Notes under the pieces: model-generated
The model's database searches: none
Told to the model about the DNA's origin: nothing
Seen by the model: only the letters and a program-made list of their open reading frames with translations
Made by a program: the position numbers and the translations under genes
Virus record (IMG/VR): IMGVR_UViG_3300001683_000037
Location: 1 to 29,548 of that record
Source of the DNA: a virus
Strand: one strand, 5' to 3'
DNA: 29,548 bases
Shown: one piece after another, positions 1 through 8,389 of the stretch
Layout: each line of letters begins with the position of its first letter
How positions within the stretch are numbered: the stretch's first letter is position 1

Positions 1-1242
1 TTAATAAAATTTAGTCATGGATCTTCTATAAAAGCAATTCCAACATCAGAAGATGCAGGAAGGTCTGAAGCACTCTCTCTTTTAATTGTTGACGAGGCTG
101 CTTTTGTTAGAAATTTTGATACAATCTGGACTGGCCTGTATCCTACGATTTCAACTGGTGGTCGTGTTATAGTATTATCTACTCCTAACGGAGTCGGCGG
201 ACAGTATTATACTCTTTACACGGAAGCAGAAGCAGGATTGAATCAATTTAAAGCAATAAAGTTACCTTGGGAGGTTCATCCAGAAAGAGACAGTGAATGG
301 TTTGAGTTAACGACAAAAAATCTATCTGACAGGCAGATATCCCAGGAGTTCCTCTGTGACTTCGCATCTTCAGGCGAAACCTTTCTATCAAGCAGAGATA
401 TAGAGTGGCTTAGAAGCTGTACAAGACCCCCTATTGATAGGTCAGGGCGTGATATGAATGTGTGGATATGGAAATATCCACTTTCTGAGCACACATATAT
501 AATGACTGCAGATGTCTCAAGAGGTGATTCAAAAGATTTTTCAACATTTCACATAGTTGATGTTGGAGAAGGCGAGTGTGTTGCAGAATATAAAGGAAAG
601 ATTCCGCCAGATAGATTTGCAGAACTTCTGCATGAATTTGGAACAAATTACAATAATGCTCTTTTATGTCCAGAAAATAACAGCTATGGGTATGCAACAG
701 TTTTAAAACTAATAGAGCTAAAATATCCGAACCTATACTATAAGAAAAGAAAGGGAATTTATATTGGCGGATATGTTCCTCCAACTGACAAATCTATTGC
801 TGGGTTTACAACAACAGGAAAGACAAGGAATCTTATTTTAACAAAGCTTGAAGAAATTTTAAGAAATAAGCAGATTATGATATATTCTACAAGATTTTAC
901 GAGGAAACTAAGACTTTTAGTTGGAAAGGTGCAAAAGCACAGGCCATGAAAGGATATAATGATGATCTAGTAATGAGCTTTGCTATAGCAATGTGGTTAT
1001 ATGACGGATCTTCAGATCATAGTGTAAATTCAAAAGTTTTAAATGAAGAAATGCTTAAGGCTATGAAAATGACAAGAAATTCGTATGATGATATGCCTGG
1101 TGCAATACTTGAAGGAAGGCCACACAGCTCAACAACTAGAGATCCCAAGACTCAACCAGATGATTTTAGAAAGAAATCGCTGTCTCCAGGGTGGAATACG
1201 AAGCAGAAGATGTTGTCGGAATGGGACTGGCTAATAAAATAA
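1..1242 (+). CDS. 17: Terminase large subunit, gp17-like (5' end outside window)
   Basis: This is the DNA-packaging motor ATPase and headful nuclease. The frame is open from base 1, so the start codon and Walker A lie upstream; 413 residues are visible. A Walker B segment (LLIVDEAAF, residues 28-35, D31/E32) is followed by the ATPase coupling motif STPNG at 60-64. The C-terminal half shows the RNase H-like nuclease signature: TADVSRGDSKDFS with D171, an acidic ENNSYG with E225, and GYNDDLVMS with D321/D322. These match in order and spacing the catalytic acids of T4 gp17. The first in-frame start-like codon inside the window (TTG at 238) falls between the ATPase and nuclease domains and is not the true start. 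The portal gene follows 25 bp downstream, as expected for a packaging module. Confidence 0.96.
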   Translation, partial: LIKFSHGSSIKAIPTSEDAGRSEALSLLIVDEAAFVRNFDTIWTGLYPTISTGGRVIVLSTPNGVGGQYYTLYTEAEAGLNQFKAIKLPWEVHPERDSEWFELTTKNLSDRQISQEFLCDFASSGETFLSSRDIEWLRSCTRPPIDRSGRDMNVWIWKYPLSEHTYIMTADVSRGDSKDFSTFHIVDVGEGECVAEYKGKIPPDRFAELLHEFGTNYNNALLCPENNSYGYATVLKLIELKYPNLYYKKRKGIYIGGYVPPTDKSIAGFTTTGKTRNLILTKLEEILRNKQIMIYSTRFYEETKTFSWKGAKAQAMKGYNDDLVMSFAIAMWLYDGSSDHSVNSKVLNEEMLKAMKMTRNSYDDMPGAILEGRPHSSTTRDPKTQPDDFRKKSLSPGWNTKQKMLSEWDWLIK

Positions 1243-1267
1243 ATACAGTACAAGAGGTTAGATAAGA

Positions 1268-3289
1268 ATGGCTGCAAACAATGGTGAAGGACTATTTAGA
1301 AAACTTACAAAGTTATTTAGAAGTGGTCCTGTAATAAAAAGACGGGTTAGAGACTTTGAGGCATCTCAGAAATCTACATCTGCGTTTGAGCTTTTTAGAA
1401 AGAATCAGAGCAACGTCTACAATACAGCAATGAGTGCGTATGGCACGTATGATAGAATGGCAAGATATTCAGATTTCTCTGAGATGGAATACACTCCTGA
1501 AATAAGCTCTGCACTTGATATATACGCTGAAGAGACAGTTGCAGCTGATGAGAGAGGTAATGTTCTTCATGTATATTCTGAAAACCCCTCTATAGAGAAA
1601 ATTTTATCTGAGTTGTTTTATGACACTATAAATGTAGAGTTTAATTTAACTGCTTGGGCAAGAAATTTGTGCAAGTATGGCGACTTCTTTCTTTTTAATG
1701 ATGTGTCTCCTGAACATGGTGTTATGAGTGCATATCCCATACCAGTAAACGAGATTGAGCGAGAAGAGGGTTTTGATCCTATGGATCCTTCTGCTGTAAG
1801 ATACAGATGGGTAACTCAAGGAAACCAAGTTCTTGAAAACTGGCAAGTATGTCATATGAGAGTTCTAGGAAACGATGCATTTCTTCCGTACGGATCTTCT
1901 GTCCTGGAAGCAGCAAGAAGAATTTGGAGACAGTTAATTCTTGTCGAAGATGCAATGCTAGTATATAGGGTCGTTAGGTCTCCAGAGAGAAGAGTTTTTT
2001 ATGTAGATGTTGGAAATGTACCACCTGAAGATATAGCAAACTATATGGAGCAGGTACAATCAACGCTTAAAAAAGCACAAATAGTTGATAAAAACACGGG
2101 TAGGGTAGATTTAAGATATAATCCCCTTAGTGTAGATGAAGATTACTATTTGCCAGTTAGAGGCTCAGAGTCAGGAACAAAGATAGATACGCTAGCAGGA
2201 GGTGCAAATGCAACTGCAATAGAAGATGTTGAGTATATTCAAAAGAAGCTATTTGCAGCTCTTAAAATTCCAAAAGCATATCTTGGATATGATGAAGGGC
2301 TCGGAGCTAAGGCAACATTATCTCAGGAAGATATAAGATTCTCTAGAACGATTGCAAGAATACAGAGGACTGTTGTATCTGAGCTTAATAAGATGGCAAT
2401 AATTCATCTATACTGCAACGGATTTGAAGGTGAGGATCTTCTAGATTTCTCCTTACAGTTGTCAAATCCCTCTACAATAGCTCAACAGCAAAAGCTAGAA
2501 TTGTATAGGACTAGATTTGAAATAGCAACATCAGCAATGGGTGTCGAGGGTCTTGTTAGTAAAGACTGGATTAGAAAAACTTTATTTAATATGACTGATG
2601 ATGATATAGACACGATTGGTCAAGAAAGAATCGAAGATAAGATCGAAGATCTTAAAGTTGAATCTACAAAGCTTCCCGGACCAGATATGGGGGAGGATGA
2701 TTTAGGCTCAGAAATGGAAATACCGCCAGGAGATACTGGTCTTGAGACATCGGGAGATAATAGAAACTCTGTTGGACTGGGACTAATATCTGGGTCAGAA
2801 TTGTCAATAACTGATGATGATGCTCCAATAAAAGCCCAGAGCAACGTTGACAGATACACAAGCATTTTAAATGAAGACATTTCAGATGAAGACATTTCAG
2901 ATGAAGACGATCAAGAAAGTGAAAGTGACGAAAGCGAAGAGACACCAGCTGAGAAGGAAGTCAAGTGGAATTCACCGCGGAGAAGAAGAGGAGAGCCGAA
3001 TGTTGATCATCTAGGTCTTGTAACGCATAGTAATAAACCGTCTGACTCTATAAATAATCCAGATGGAATGAAGCTCAAAAAGCAGCAAGATAGAAGTGCA
3101 GCAAAAGATGATGTAAATCCTCTTAGAGGAATAAAGCTATCTGAGTATGATAACTTTATAGAAGGATTTATTGATAGAAAACTAGATCATCAAACAAGAA
3201 TGACAGCTCAGATAAAATCTACAATAAAGGCACTTGGATTAAAAAAGAATATTCAAAATAAAATTATCTTAGAGAGTGATGAGATATAA
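1268..3289 (+). CDS. 20: Portal vertex protein, gp20-like
   Basis: This is the dodecameric portal through which DNA is packaged and to which the neck attaches. The 673-aa product carries the gp20 pattern: an N-terminal EYTPEISSALDIYAEE segment near residues 75-90, and VVRSPERRVFYVDVGNVPP near 235-255, which is very close to the equivalent T4 gp20 stretch. T4 gp20 is about 520 aa. The excess is mainly a C-terminal extension from about residue 470 that is acidic and probably disordered, with a 15-bp tandem repeat encoding SDEDI units at 2873-2908. It ends in a basic helical tail. An AGAGG sequence lies about 10 nt before the ATG. The gene sits directly behind the terminase and ahead of the protease and scaffold, the expected head-module context. 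Confidence 0.95.
   Translation: MAANNGEGLFRKLTKLFRSGPVIKRRVRDFEASQKSTSAFELFRKNQSNVYNTAMSAYGTYDRMARYSDFSEMEYTPEISSALDIYAEETVAADERGNVLHVYSENPSIEKILSELFYDTINVEFNLTAWARNLCKYGDFFLFNDVSPEHGVMSAYPIPVNEIEREEGFDPMDPSAVRYRWVTQGNQVLENWQVCHMRVLGNDAFLPYGSSVLEAARRIWRQLILVEDAMLVYRVVRSPERRVFYVDVGNVPPEDIANYMEQVQSTLKKAQIVDKNTGRVDLRYNPLSVDEDYYLPVRGSESGTKIDTLAGGANATAIEDVEYIQKKLFAALKIPKAYLGYDEGLGAKATLSQEDIRFSRTIARIQRTVVSELNKMAIIHLYCNGFEGEDLLDFSLQLSNPSTIAQQQKLELYRTRFEIATSAMGVEGLVSKDWIRKTLFNMTDDDIDTIGQERIEDKIEDLKVESTKLPGPDMGEDDLGSEMEIPPGDTGLETSGDNRNSVGLGLISGSELSITDDDAPIKAQSNVDRYTSILNEDISDEDISDEDDQESESDESEETPAEKEVKWNSPRRRRGEPNVDHLGLVTHSNKPSDSINNPDGMKLKKQQDRSAAKDDVNPLRGIKLSEYDNFIEGFIDRKLDHQTRMTAQIKSTIKALGLKKNIQNKIILESDEI
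2873..2908 (+). repeat. Short in-frame tandem repeat in portal C-terminus
   Basis: Two exact copies of a 15-bp unit (GAAGACATTTCAGAT at 2873-2887 and 2888-2902) are followed by a partial third copy. The array encodes repeated acidic SDEDI units in the predicted disordered tail of the portal. The unit length preserves the reading frame, which suggests slippage expansion tolerated in a linker. Confidence 0.85.
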
Positions 3290-3366
3290 TTCGTATGATA
3301 ACATATTTAATGAGTATAGGTACTAAAGACTCTGCAGCATTCAATCTACAGGGAAAGGACATATAA

Positions 3367-4224
3367 ATGGCAAAATCTCACAATAAAAAAAGAAATGTAG
3401 GGATTATTTACGAGCTTCTTCTTAGGAATATATCAGGTGCACTAATAAGAAATGACAGGAAATCTGCACAAAAAGCACTTGATATTATTGAAAATAGATT
3501 TGCAAAATCTACAGAGATTTATAAAGAATTTAGACTCTTTAATGCATTAGCAAAGTCAACTGTGAGTGATACGTCAGTTGCCGCAGCTATACTGACTGAA
3601 GCAAAACAAGCAGCAAGAAGATGTGATGCTAATATTTTAAATAGTGAAAAGTCTTTACTCATAAAAGATATAAATTACAATCTAGGAGATGATAAATTTT
3701 ATCATAGAAGAATTCCTGAATACAAGACTTATGCAACTATTCAAACTCTTTTAAATGAATGGCGACTTAAAGATCTATCTAACTTATCAAAAACAATACA
3801 ATTTGAATCAAAGGTCGCAGAATGGCTTCTTAATAAAGATAAGAATGATGCTATCTTGGGAGAAAGTGATATTAAAAATACAGATGTTGATTCTCTTGTT
3901 GTAAAAATTATGTCTGAGAAGCTTAGTAAAAAGTATAGTGGCCAGCTGGGTGATTTACAGAAGCATGTATTGAATGAGTATGTATTTTCACTAACAGAGG
4001 ATAAGGATGACAGAATAAGAGATGTTCTTTGTAATATTAAAGATTCGACCATTGCAGATCTTGAAAATCTAAAGTCATCGACAGATAATAGCACTATTCT
4101 TGAAAAGATAGATATAGTTAAGAAAAAAATTACCAGAGAGAATCTAGAAAAAATAGATGATGAATCAATATCAAGATTTTTAGTTTTAATAAATCTTAAA
4201 AGAGAAATAAGTGAGGTATTATGA
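3367..4224 (+). CDS. Conserved-looking head-module protein of unknown function (285 aa)
   Basis: I do not recognise this family. The 285-aa product is basic at the N-terminus (KSHNKKRN) and appears almost entirely helical, with no transmembrane segment or signal peptide and no cysteine pattern beyond one isolated Cys. It lies between portal and protease, where T4 carries the small prohead core genes 67 and 68, so a core, portal-associated or internal head role is a positional inference only. Its 3' end overlaps the protease start by 4 nt (ATGA at 4221-4224), so the two are probably translationally coupled. A 77-bp gap separates it from the portal, enough for a weak promoter or processing site. 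The ATG follows an AGGGAAAGGA stretch that supplies a ribosome binding site. Confidence 0.85.
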   Translation: MAKSHNKKRNVGIIYELLLRNISGALIRNDRKSAQKALDIIENRFAKSTEIYKEFRLFNALAKSTVSDTSVAAAILTEAKQAARRCDANILNSEKSLLIKDINYNLGDDKFYHRRIPEYKTYATIQTLLNEWRLKDLSNLSKTIQFESKVAEWLLNKDKNDAILGESDIKNTDVDSLVVKIMSEKLSKKYSGQLGDLQKHVLNEYVFSLTEDKDDRIRDVLCNIKDSTIADLENLKSSTDNSTILEKIDIVKKKITRENLEKIDDESISRFLVLINLKREISEVL

Positions 4225-4823
4225 GTAATAATTTAAAGCTTCTAACAGAATGGACCCCGCTTTCAGTTAACAAGAGAACGATCAAAGAGTCTATGGGTGT
4301 GAATGGGGGAAGGATTGTCCTTAGCGGAGTTTTGCAAAAATGTGACACCTTAAACCAGAATGGAAGAATTTATCCAAGATCAATACTTGAAAGAGAAATA
4401 ATCAACTATCAGAAGTTTATCAGGGAAAGAAGAGCTCTTGGAGAATGCGATCACCCAGACAGTTCAGTAGTTGAACTTAAGAATGTTTCACATCTTGTAA
4501 CTTCGGCCAAGGTTGAAGGAGATGATGTGATAGGAACAATTGAAATTCTTAATACACCAAATGGAAATATTCTTAAGAATCTTATTGAGGCAGGAGTTAC
4601 ACTTGGAATATCTTCAAGAGGTGTTGGATCAACTAGATCTGAGGGGAATTCTCAAATAGTTCAAGAAGACTTTCAATTAATATGTTTCGATATGGTTAGT
4701 GAGCCTTCAACACCTGGAGCATTTATGCTTAGAGAAGGAAAAATCTCTAAGAGCGATCTTGATAGACATTTTACCAACACTGACAAGATTGATAGAATTT
4801 TTAATGATATACTTAAATGGTGA
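4221..4823 (+). CDS. 21: Prohead core protease, gp21-like (peptidase S77 type)
   Basis: This is the maturation protease that is packed inside the prohead and cleaves scaffold, capsid and other head proteins before DNA entry. The 200-aa product (T4 gp21 is 212 aa) keeps the family layout: a small beta barrel with NQNGRIYPRSILEREI near residues 45-60, ALGECDHPD near 72-80 with the likely catalytic His78, and GVTLGISSRGVGS near 125-137 with the likely nucleophile in the Ser131/Ser132 pair. This His then SSRG pattern is typical of herpesvirus-fold phage proteases. It starts inside the stop of the preceding gene (ATGA overlap). The next gene begins 3 nt after its stop, so expression is tightly coupled in the operon. 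Confidence 0.93.
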   Translation: MSNNLKLLTEWTPLSVNKRTIKESMGVNGGRIVLSGVLQKCDTLNQNGRIYPRSILEREIINYQKFIRERRALGECDHPDSSVVELKNVSHLVTSAKVEGDDVIGTIEILNTPNGNILKNLIEAGVTLGISSRGVGSTRSEGNSQIVQEDFQLICFDMVSEPSTPGAFMLREGKISKSDLDRHFTNTDKIDRIFNDILKW

Positions 4824-4826
4824 AAC

Positions 4827-5327
4827 TTGTCAAGTCAGAAATTTACAAAATCGCATCTTAAGTCACTTGTAAAAGAGTGTCTTTTAGAAATTTTGCATGA
4901 GGGTGCAGGATCTGCAGATATCTCTCAAGATACGAGAATGATGTCAGAGGGGACAGATTCTATTAGGCCAGCACAGAGAAGACATACAGAAAGGCCAAAT
5001 AGAAGAGGTTCATCTTTAGATAATGTTTCCTGGAAAAGAAATGAAGATAAAGTAAAAAATACGAATTTTTCTAATACAGTAAAGCATCTAACTAGTCAGA
5101 TAACGTCAGATCCTGTCTTATCAGATATATTTGCTGACACTGCAATGACTACTCTTCAAGAGCAAGTTGGTGCAGAGAGGCAAGGTCCTGCTGGAATGTC
5201 TCTTCCTACGTCAGCTGCAGGTGACAAAGCAGCACGTATAGTAAACTCTTCTACACCAGAAGAACTTTTTTCAGAATCTGCTGGAAACTGGGCAGCGCTA
5301 GCATTCGGCGCCGATTCCCCTAAGTGA
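4827..5327 (+). CDS. Small head-module protein, unknown function (166 aa)
   Basis: The start is a TTG placed 3 nt after the protease stop, so translation probably depends on coupling. The 166-aa product begins with an amphipathic segment (QKFTKSHLKSLVKECLLEI), then a polar, arginine-rich disordered stretch near residues 40-75, then a helical C-terminal half that includes IFADTAMTTLQEQ and ends in NWAALAFGADSPK. The N-terminal segment matches in pattern the start of the 79-aa protein at 5401, which suggests a shared targeting or core-binding element. The position between protease and scaffold suggests an internal head or core protein, but this is not demonstrated. No enzymatic motif is visible. 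Confidence 0.8.
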   Translation: MSSQKFTKSHLKSLVKECLLEILHEGAGSADISQDTRMMSEGTDSIRPAQRRHTERPNRRGSSLDNVSWKRNEDKVKNTNFSNTVKHLTSQITSDPVLSDIFADTAMTTLQEQVGAERQGPAGMSLPTSAAGDKAARIVNSSTPEELFSESAGNWAALAFGADSPK

Positions 5328-5341
5328 TAATAAAAAGATCT

Positions 5342-5350
5342 TGTTATAAT
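5342..5350 (+). promoter_or_regulatory. Candidate late promoter (TGTTATAAT)
   Basis: An AT-rich box in the 73-bp gap upstream of the 79-aa gene. It resembles the AGTTATA boxes found ahead of the sheath genes, the tape measure gene and the 10552 gene, and also the T4 late promoter core TATAAATA. It lies about 50 nt before the ATG, with a good AAGGAGG binding site in between. Confidence 0.35.
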
Positions 5351-5400
5351 AAGAAAACTTCTTTGGTTTTAAATAGTTAGTTATGACAAGGAGGCTTTAA

Positions 5401-5640
5401 ATGAGTCAAAAACTTACAGTCAGCAGACTTAGAGAAATTATAAATGAAGAAAAGAAAAATCTAAAAGACACTACCACCACTAAAACAGTTGAAGATGCGT
5501 GGTCTGGCGGTGATAATCTTGTTAATCAAATTGACTTTATTAAAAAACTAGGAATAAAAGAGGCCAGGCTTAGGAAAAGAGCAAGAGGCATCGCTAAAGC
5601 TAGAATGGCATTAAAGAAACAAATACTTAAAAATATTTAA
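5401..5640 (+). CDS. Small basic head-module protein (79 aa)
   Basis: A short lysine/arginine-rich, largely helical product. A strong ribosome binding site (AAGGAGG) lies just upstream of the ATG. The N-terminus reads MSQKLTVSRLREIINEEKKN, parallel to the start of the 166-aa protein at 4827 (QK, T, S, L, then hydrophobic pair and E). The C-terminal third (KKLGIKEARLRKRARGIAKARM, residues about 48-70) is strongly basic and could contact nucleic acid or an acidic core protein. Its small size and site before the scaffold resemble the prohead core proteins of T4 (gp67/gp68), but there is no sequence basis for naming it. Confidence 0.8.
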   Translation: MSQKLTVSRLREIINEEKKNLKDTTTTKTVEDAWSGGDNLVNQIDFIKKLGIKEARLRKRARGIAKARMALKKQILKNI

Positions 5641-5654
5641 GGAGGAGAATTTAA

Positions 5655-6146
5655 ATGGCTGAACAACCACAAACAATTGTAGAGGTACCACCACCATCAG
5701 AAAGTCCGCTTGGATCTAGAAATGAGATAAATCTGCAAGCAATGTTTGGTGCTTCTCCAATATATACAGGCGATCTTACAGACGATGAGAGAAAGTTTAC
5801 TTTTCAAGGCGATGCTCTTGACGGAGTTGTTACGAGTGGCTTTGGATTAAACAGTTTTAATAGGGATTTTTCAGAAAATGATCCTCCAAATCTAGAAGAT
5901 GTTGTGACCGGCGGCGGCGGTCTTCCAGCAACTCCCTATGTTCCAAATCCAACATCACCCGGACCAGGAAGTACTTTTGCCGGCGATCAAGCACCTTTTA
6001 CAGGAGTGATTCCGGAAAGCTCTCCGGAGTTCGGATCTGGTCTCGGGGGAACCACTTCACCTAGCGTAACTAGTGCTGAGATAGAAAAGCAGACGTTGGG
6101 ATCCTATATTTCAGGTAGATCATATGCTGGGTCAGACGGAACCTGA
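5655..6146 (+). CDS. Pro/Gly-rich low-complexity protein, unknown function (163 aa)
   Basis: The 163-aa product is rich in Pro, Gly, Ser and Thr, with acidic patches, and is predicted to be disordered over most of its length, for example the TGGGGLPATPYVPNPTSPGP stretch near residues 88-107. No fold or motif is recognised. The start is well supported by AAGGAGGAG about 6 nt before the ATG, 14 nt after the preceding stop. It sits in the block of small genes between protease and scaffold, and a minor head component is the most that can be inferred. Several L-x-E/I-x-E tripeptides could be protease sites, but such short motifs are weak evidence. Confidence 0.78.
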   Translation: MAEQPQTIVEVPPPSESPLGSRNEINLQAMFGASPIYTGDLTDDERKFTFQGDALDGVVTSGFGLNSFNRDFSENDPPNLEDVVTGGGGLPATPYVPNPTSPGPGSTFAGDQAPFTGVIPESSPEFGSGLGGTTSPSVTSAEIEKQTLGSYISGRSYAGSDGT

Positions 6147-6149
6147 TAA

Positions 6150-6815
6150 TTGACAAAACTCTACTATAATCCCGCATCAGCAAATGCAGACCAAAGAAAA
6201 GGTCACGGCTATGGAAAGTCGCAAAAAATTCCAAGCTTTGGAACCGGTGTAGGGTCAATGACAGCAATGGGGTCATCAAAGACGGGAATATACGTAGAGC
6301 CAAACGAGAATGACGTTGATATAGACTTTGATGAAGACTTTGGATTTGATGAAGATTCAGAGATGGATGCTTTTATAAATAAAATAAATGGAAAAACAAT
6401 AGTTGCTGATCCCGCATTTTGGCCAAGAGCTGATAGATCATCTCTCGGACAGTCAGGAAACAGTTCAGCTCCTGCAGCTTTGGCTTTGACAGAGATGTTA
6501 CCAACTGCTAGGAAGGGAATGGTACCGTTTAGCAATAAGACTCTTTATCCCGGAGGATTCTCTGGTCCTCCACTAGGTTCTGGCGGCGCTAATCAAGCAT
6601 TTAGAACAACTGGAAACTTCAAGCGAACAGGAACTCAATACGGGTCTTCAAGGGCTCCTATGCCATTGCCAATGGAAGACGACGATCCTGAAATTTTAAG
6701 ATTTATAGACATAGTAGGAATGTCTCCAGATGAGAGATCAATGATTCGTCAAAAAATTAAGATTTTAAAAATTCTCAATAGAATAGACGAGATTGATAAA
6801 GAGAGTGAATTTTAA
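6150..6815 (+). CDS. Head-module protein of unknown function (221 aa)
   Basis: The frame starts with TTG 3 nt after the preceding stop (TGATAATTG), the same arrangement as at 4827, and lacks a strong ribosome binding site, so coupled translation is likely. The 221-aa product has a basic Gly/Ser-rich N-terminus, an acidic segment near residues 50-75 (DVDIDFDEDFGFDEDSEMD), a Pro/Gly-rich central linker and a helical charged C-terminus (DERSMIRQKIKILKILNRIDEIDKE, about residues 193-217) that could form a coiled coil. I do not recognise the family. Its place directly before the scaffold gene suggests a prohead core or head-associated role. Confidence 0.75.
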   Translation: MTKLYYNPASANADQRKGHGYGKSQKIPSFGTGVGSMTAMGSSKTGIYVEPNENDVDIDFDEDFGFDEDSEMDAFINKINGKTIVADPAFWPRADRSSLGQSGNSSAPAALALTEMLPTARKGMVPFSNKTLYPGGFSGPPLGSGGANQAFRTTGNFKRTGTQYGSSRAPMPLPMEDDDPEILRFIDIVGMSPDERSMIRQKIKILKILNRIDEIDKESEF

Positions 6816-6851
6816 TCTTTTACCTAATAATTAATCTTATGAGGTCGAGTA

Positions 6852-8351
6852 ATGTCAAAGACAATATATGATGAAGCAATAGCTGATGCAAAAATGCTCA
6901 GAGCAACTGCTGAGCAAAATGCAAAAAATGCTATAATTGAAGCTGTGACTCCTAGAATTAGGGAATTCATTGAAGAGCAACTAATAGGTGGGAAAAGCAC
7001 AGCCGAAGACGACGATGATGTTTTTGAAAGTGTTATTGCTGAGTCCTTTCTTAAGTCAGATTACAAAAATAACGAATCAGTTGTACTTGATGAGGCTGCA
7101 CTTGAGAAATTGCTTAGTGTTTTTGGATCTTCAAACATTTCCAAAAACTCAAAGCCTGCTATAAAAGATGCAATGATTAGCTCAATAGGATCACTAAATG
7201 AGACTCAAAGGTCAGATTTGCTGAATGTTGCAAATAAACTTAAAGAAAATGTTGATCTTTTTGAAAATTCAGTAATAAATAATGATATAGGTGTCAAACA
7301 GGAGAACGCTGGGATGTCAAAAAATAAAAGTGGAGATATTTTGTATGAAGTTGATCTTAACGCTTTATCAGAGATGATCGGCGATGAAGACATGGAAGAA
7401 GATGTTTCATTTTCAGAAGATGAAATGTTTGAGGCTGACTCAGATGATGAAAAGCAAGAGCTAAGTGAAATGCTTAGATCTTTAGGCCTTTTAAACGAAG
7501 ACGTTCTCGAGATTAATCTCGGTGATGATGTCGAACTCACAGATGATATTATCGATGCTCTTTCTCGTGCATCTATCACTGTAGAGCGAGATCTTGAGCC
7601 AGATGAGCTTGACGTTGACATTGAAGTCGATGAAGAGGAAGTTGTTGGCGATGAAGAGATCTCTGCTGAAGAAGACATCGATGCCACTGCTCTTGATGAA
7701 GTTATCGATATCGATGAAAGAGTTTTAGCAACAGAGCTAGCGAGATTGAGAAAGCAAATCTCAGAAGCAAAAGAGCTAGCAAAGCTTAAAGGAATTAAGG
7801 ACGCCAAAGAGGCAAGCTGGGGCGGAAAAGGCAACAGCAAGGCCGGACTTAAGGGCGCATATGGAGGCACTGGAGGCGGAAAGTCAGGTGTCGTAGGTTC
7901 ATTCGGTGGTGGAAAGGCAAGTGGTGACCCGCTAAAGGTTACGCTTAATAAACTTTCTGAGACCGTGAAAAATGAGAGGCGCAAGAATCGATCTCTCTCT
8001 AAAAAGCTCAAAGAATACAGAAGTGCAGTTGAAACACTTCGTGAGCAACTAACAGATCTTAATCTGTTTAATGCAAAATTGCTTTATGTTAATAAGCTCA
8101 TGCAGAACAAGGATGTGACTACTGGCCAGAAAAAGTCAATAGTTGAGTCAATTGATAATGCAAAGAGTCTTAGAGAGGTGAAGCTACTTTATAAGAGTCT
8201 TACACAGTCTGCTTCGACAGGTAATGAAAGGCTAAGCGAATCTAGAACAAGGCGCGCACTTGGATCATCCTCTAGAACGACCAGAAGAAGCTCTTCTGGA
8301 AAAGCTACTGATGAGGTTAATCGATGGGCAGTTCTTGCTGGAATCAAATAA
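6852..8351 (+). CDS. 22: Prohead core scaffolding protein, gp22-like
   Basis: The internal scaffold around which the capsid shell assembles; it is later degraded by the gp21 protease. It is called from position (between protease and major capsid gene) and composition: highly charged, helical, with acidic blocks (about residues 170-280), a coiled-coil stretch (LATELARLRKQISEAKELAKL, about 290-310), a Gly/Lys-rich insert (about 322-358), and a second helical region (about 365-450) including LNLFNAKLLYVNKLMQ and LREVKLLYKSL. The C-terminus is Arg/Ser-rich. At 499 aa it is nearly twice T4 gp22 (269 aa), in line with the oversized capsid proteins here. Many L-x-E/I-x-E sites fit destruction by the protease. 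Codon choice shifts towards C-ending codons from about 7500 onward, nearer to the capsid gene. Confidence 0.85.
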   Translation: MSKTIYDEAIADAKMLRATAEQNAKNAIIEAVTPRIREFIEEQLIGGKSTAEDDDDVFESVIAESFLKSDYKNNESVVLDEAALEKLLSVFGSSNISKNSKPAIKDAMISSIGSLNETQRSDLLNVANKLKENVDLFENSVINNDIGVKQENAGMSKNKSGDILYEVDLNALSEMIGDEDMEEDVSFSEDEMFEADSDDEKQELSEMLRSLGLLNEDVLEINLGDDVELTDDIIDALSRASITVERDLEPDELDVDIEVDEEEVVGDEEISAEEDIDATALDEVIDIDERVLATELARLRKQISEAKELAKLKGIKDAKEASWGGKGNSKAGLKGAYGGTGGGKSGVVGSFGGGKASGDPLKVTLNKLSETVKNERRKNRSLSKKLKEYRSAVETLREQLTDLNLFNAKLLYVNKLMQNKDVTTGQKKSIVESIDNAKSLREVKLLYKSLTQSASTGNERLSESRTRRALGSSSRTTRRSSSGKATDEVNRWAVLAGIK

Positions 8352-8363
8352 TTCAACTGCACA

Positions 8364-8371
8364 TGTAAATA
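8364..8371 (+). promoter_or_regulatory. Weak candidate late promoter before capsid gene (TGTAAATA)
   Basis: The octamer differs by one base from the T4 late promoter core TATAAATA and ends 18 nt before the capsid ATG, with AAAGGAG in between. It could boost capsid expression within the operon. The match is short and the region is AT-rich, so this is tentative. Confidence 0.25.
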
Positions 8372-8389
8372 CATTAAAGGAGTAAACAC

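Noticed and set aside
5354-5371. AAAAC/GTTTT pairing upstream of the 79-aa gene as a terminator
   Set aside because: Five weak A-T rich pairs only and no T-run following; expected by chance in this AT-rich gap.
7205-8011. 268-aa antisense open frame opposite the scaffold gene
   Set aside because: Its Ser-rich product is the mirror of the acidic GAT/GAA-rich scaffold coding sequence. No start context or homology is seen, and all credible genes are on the + strand.
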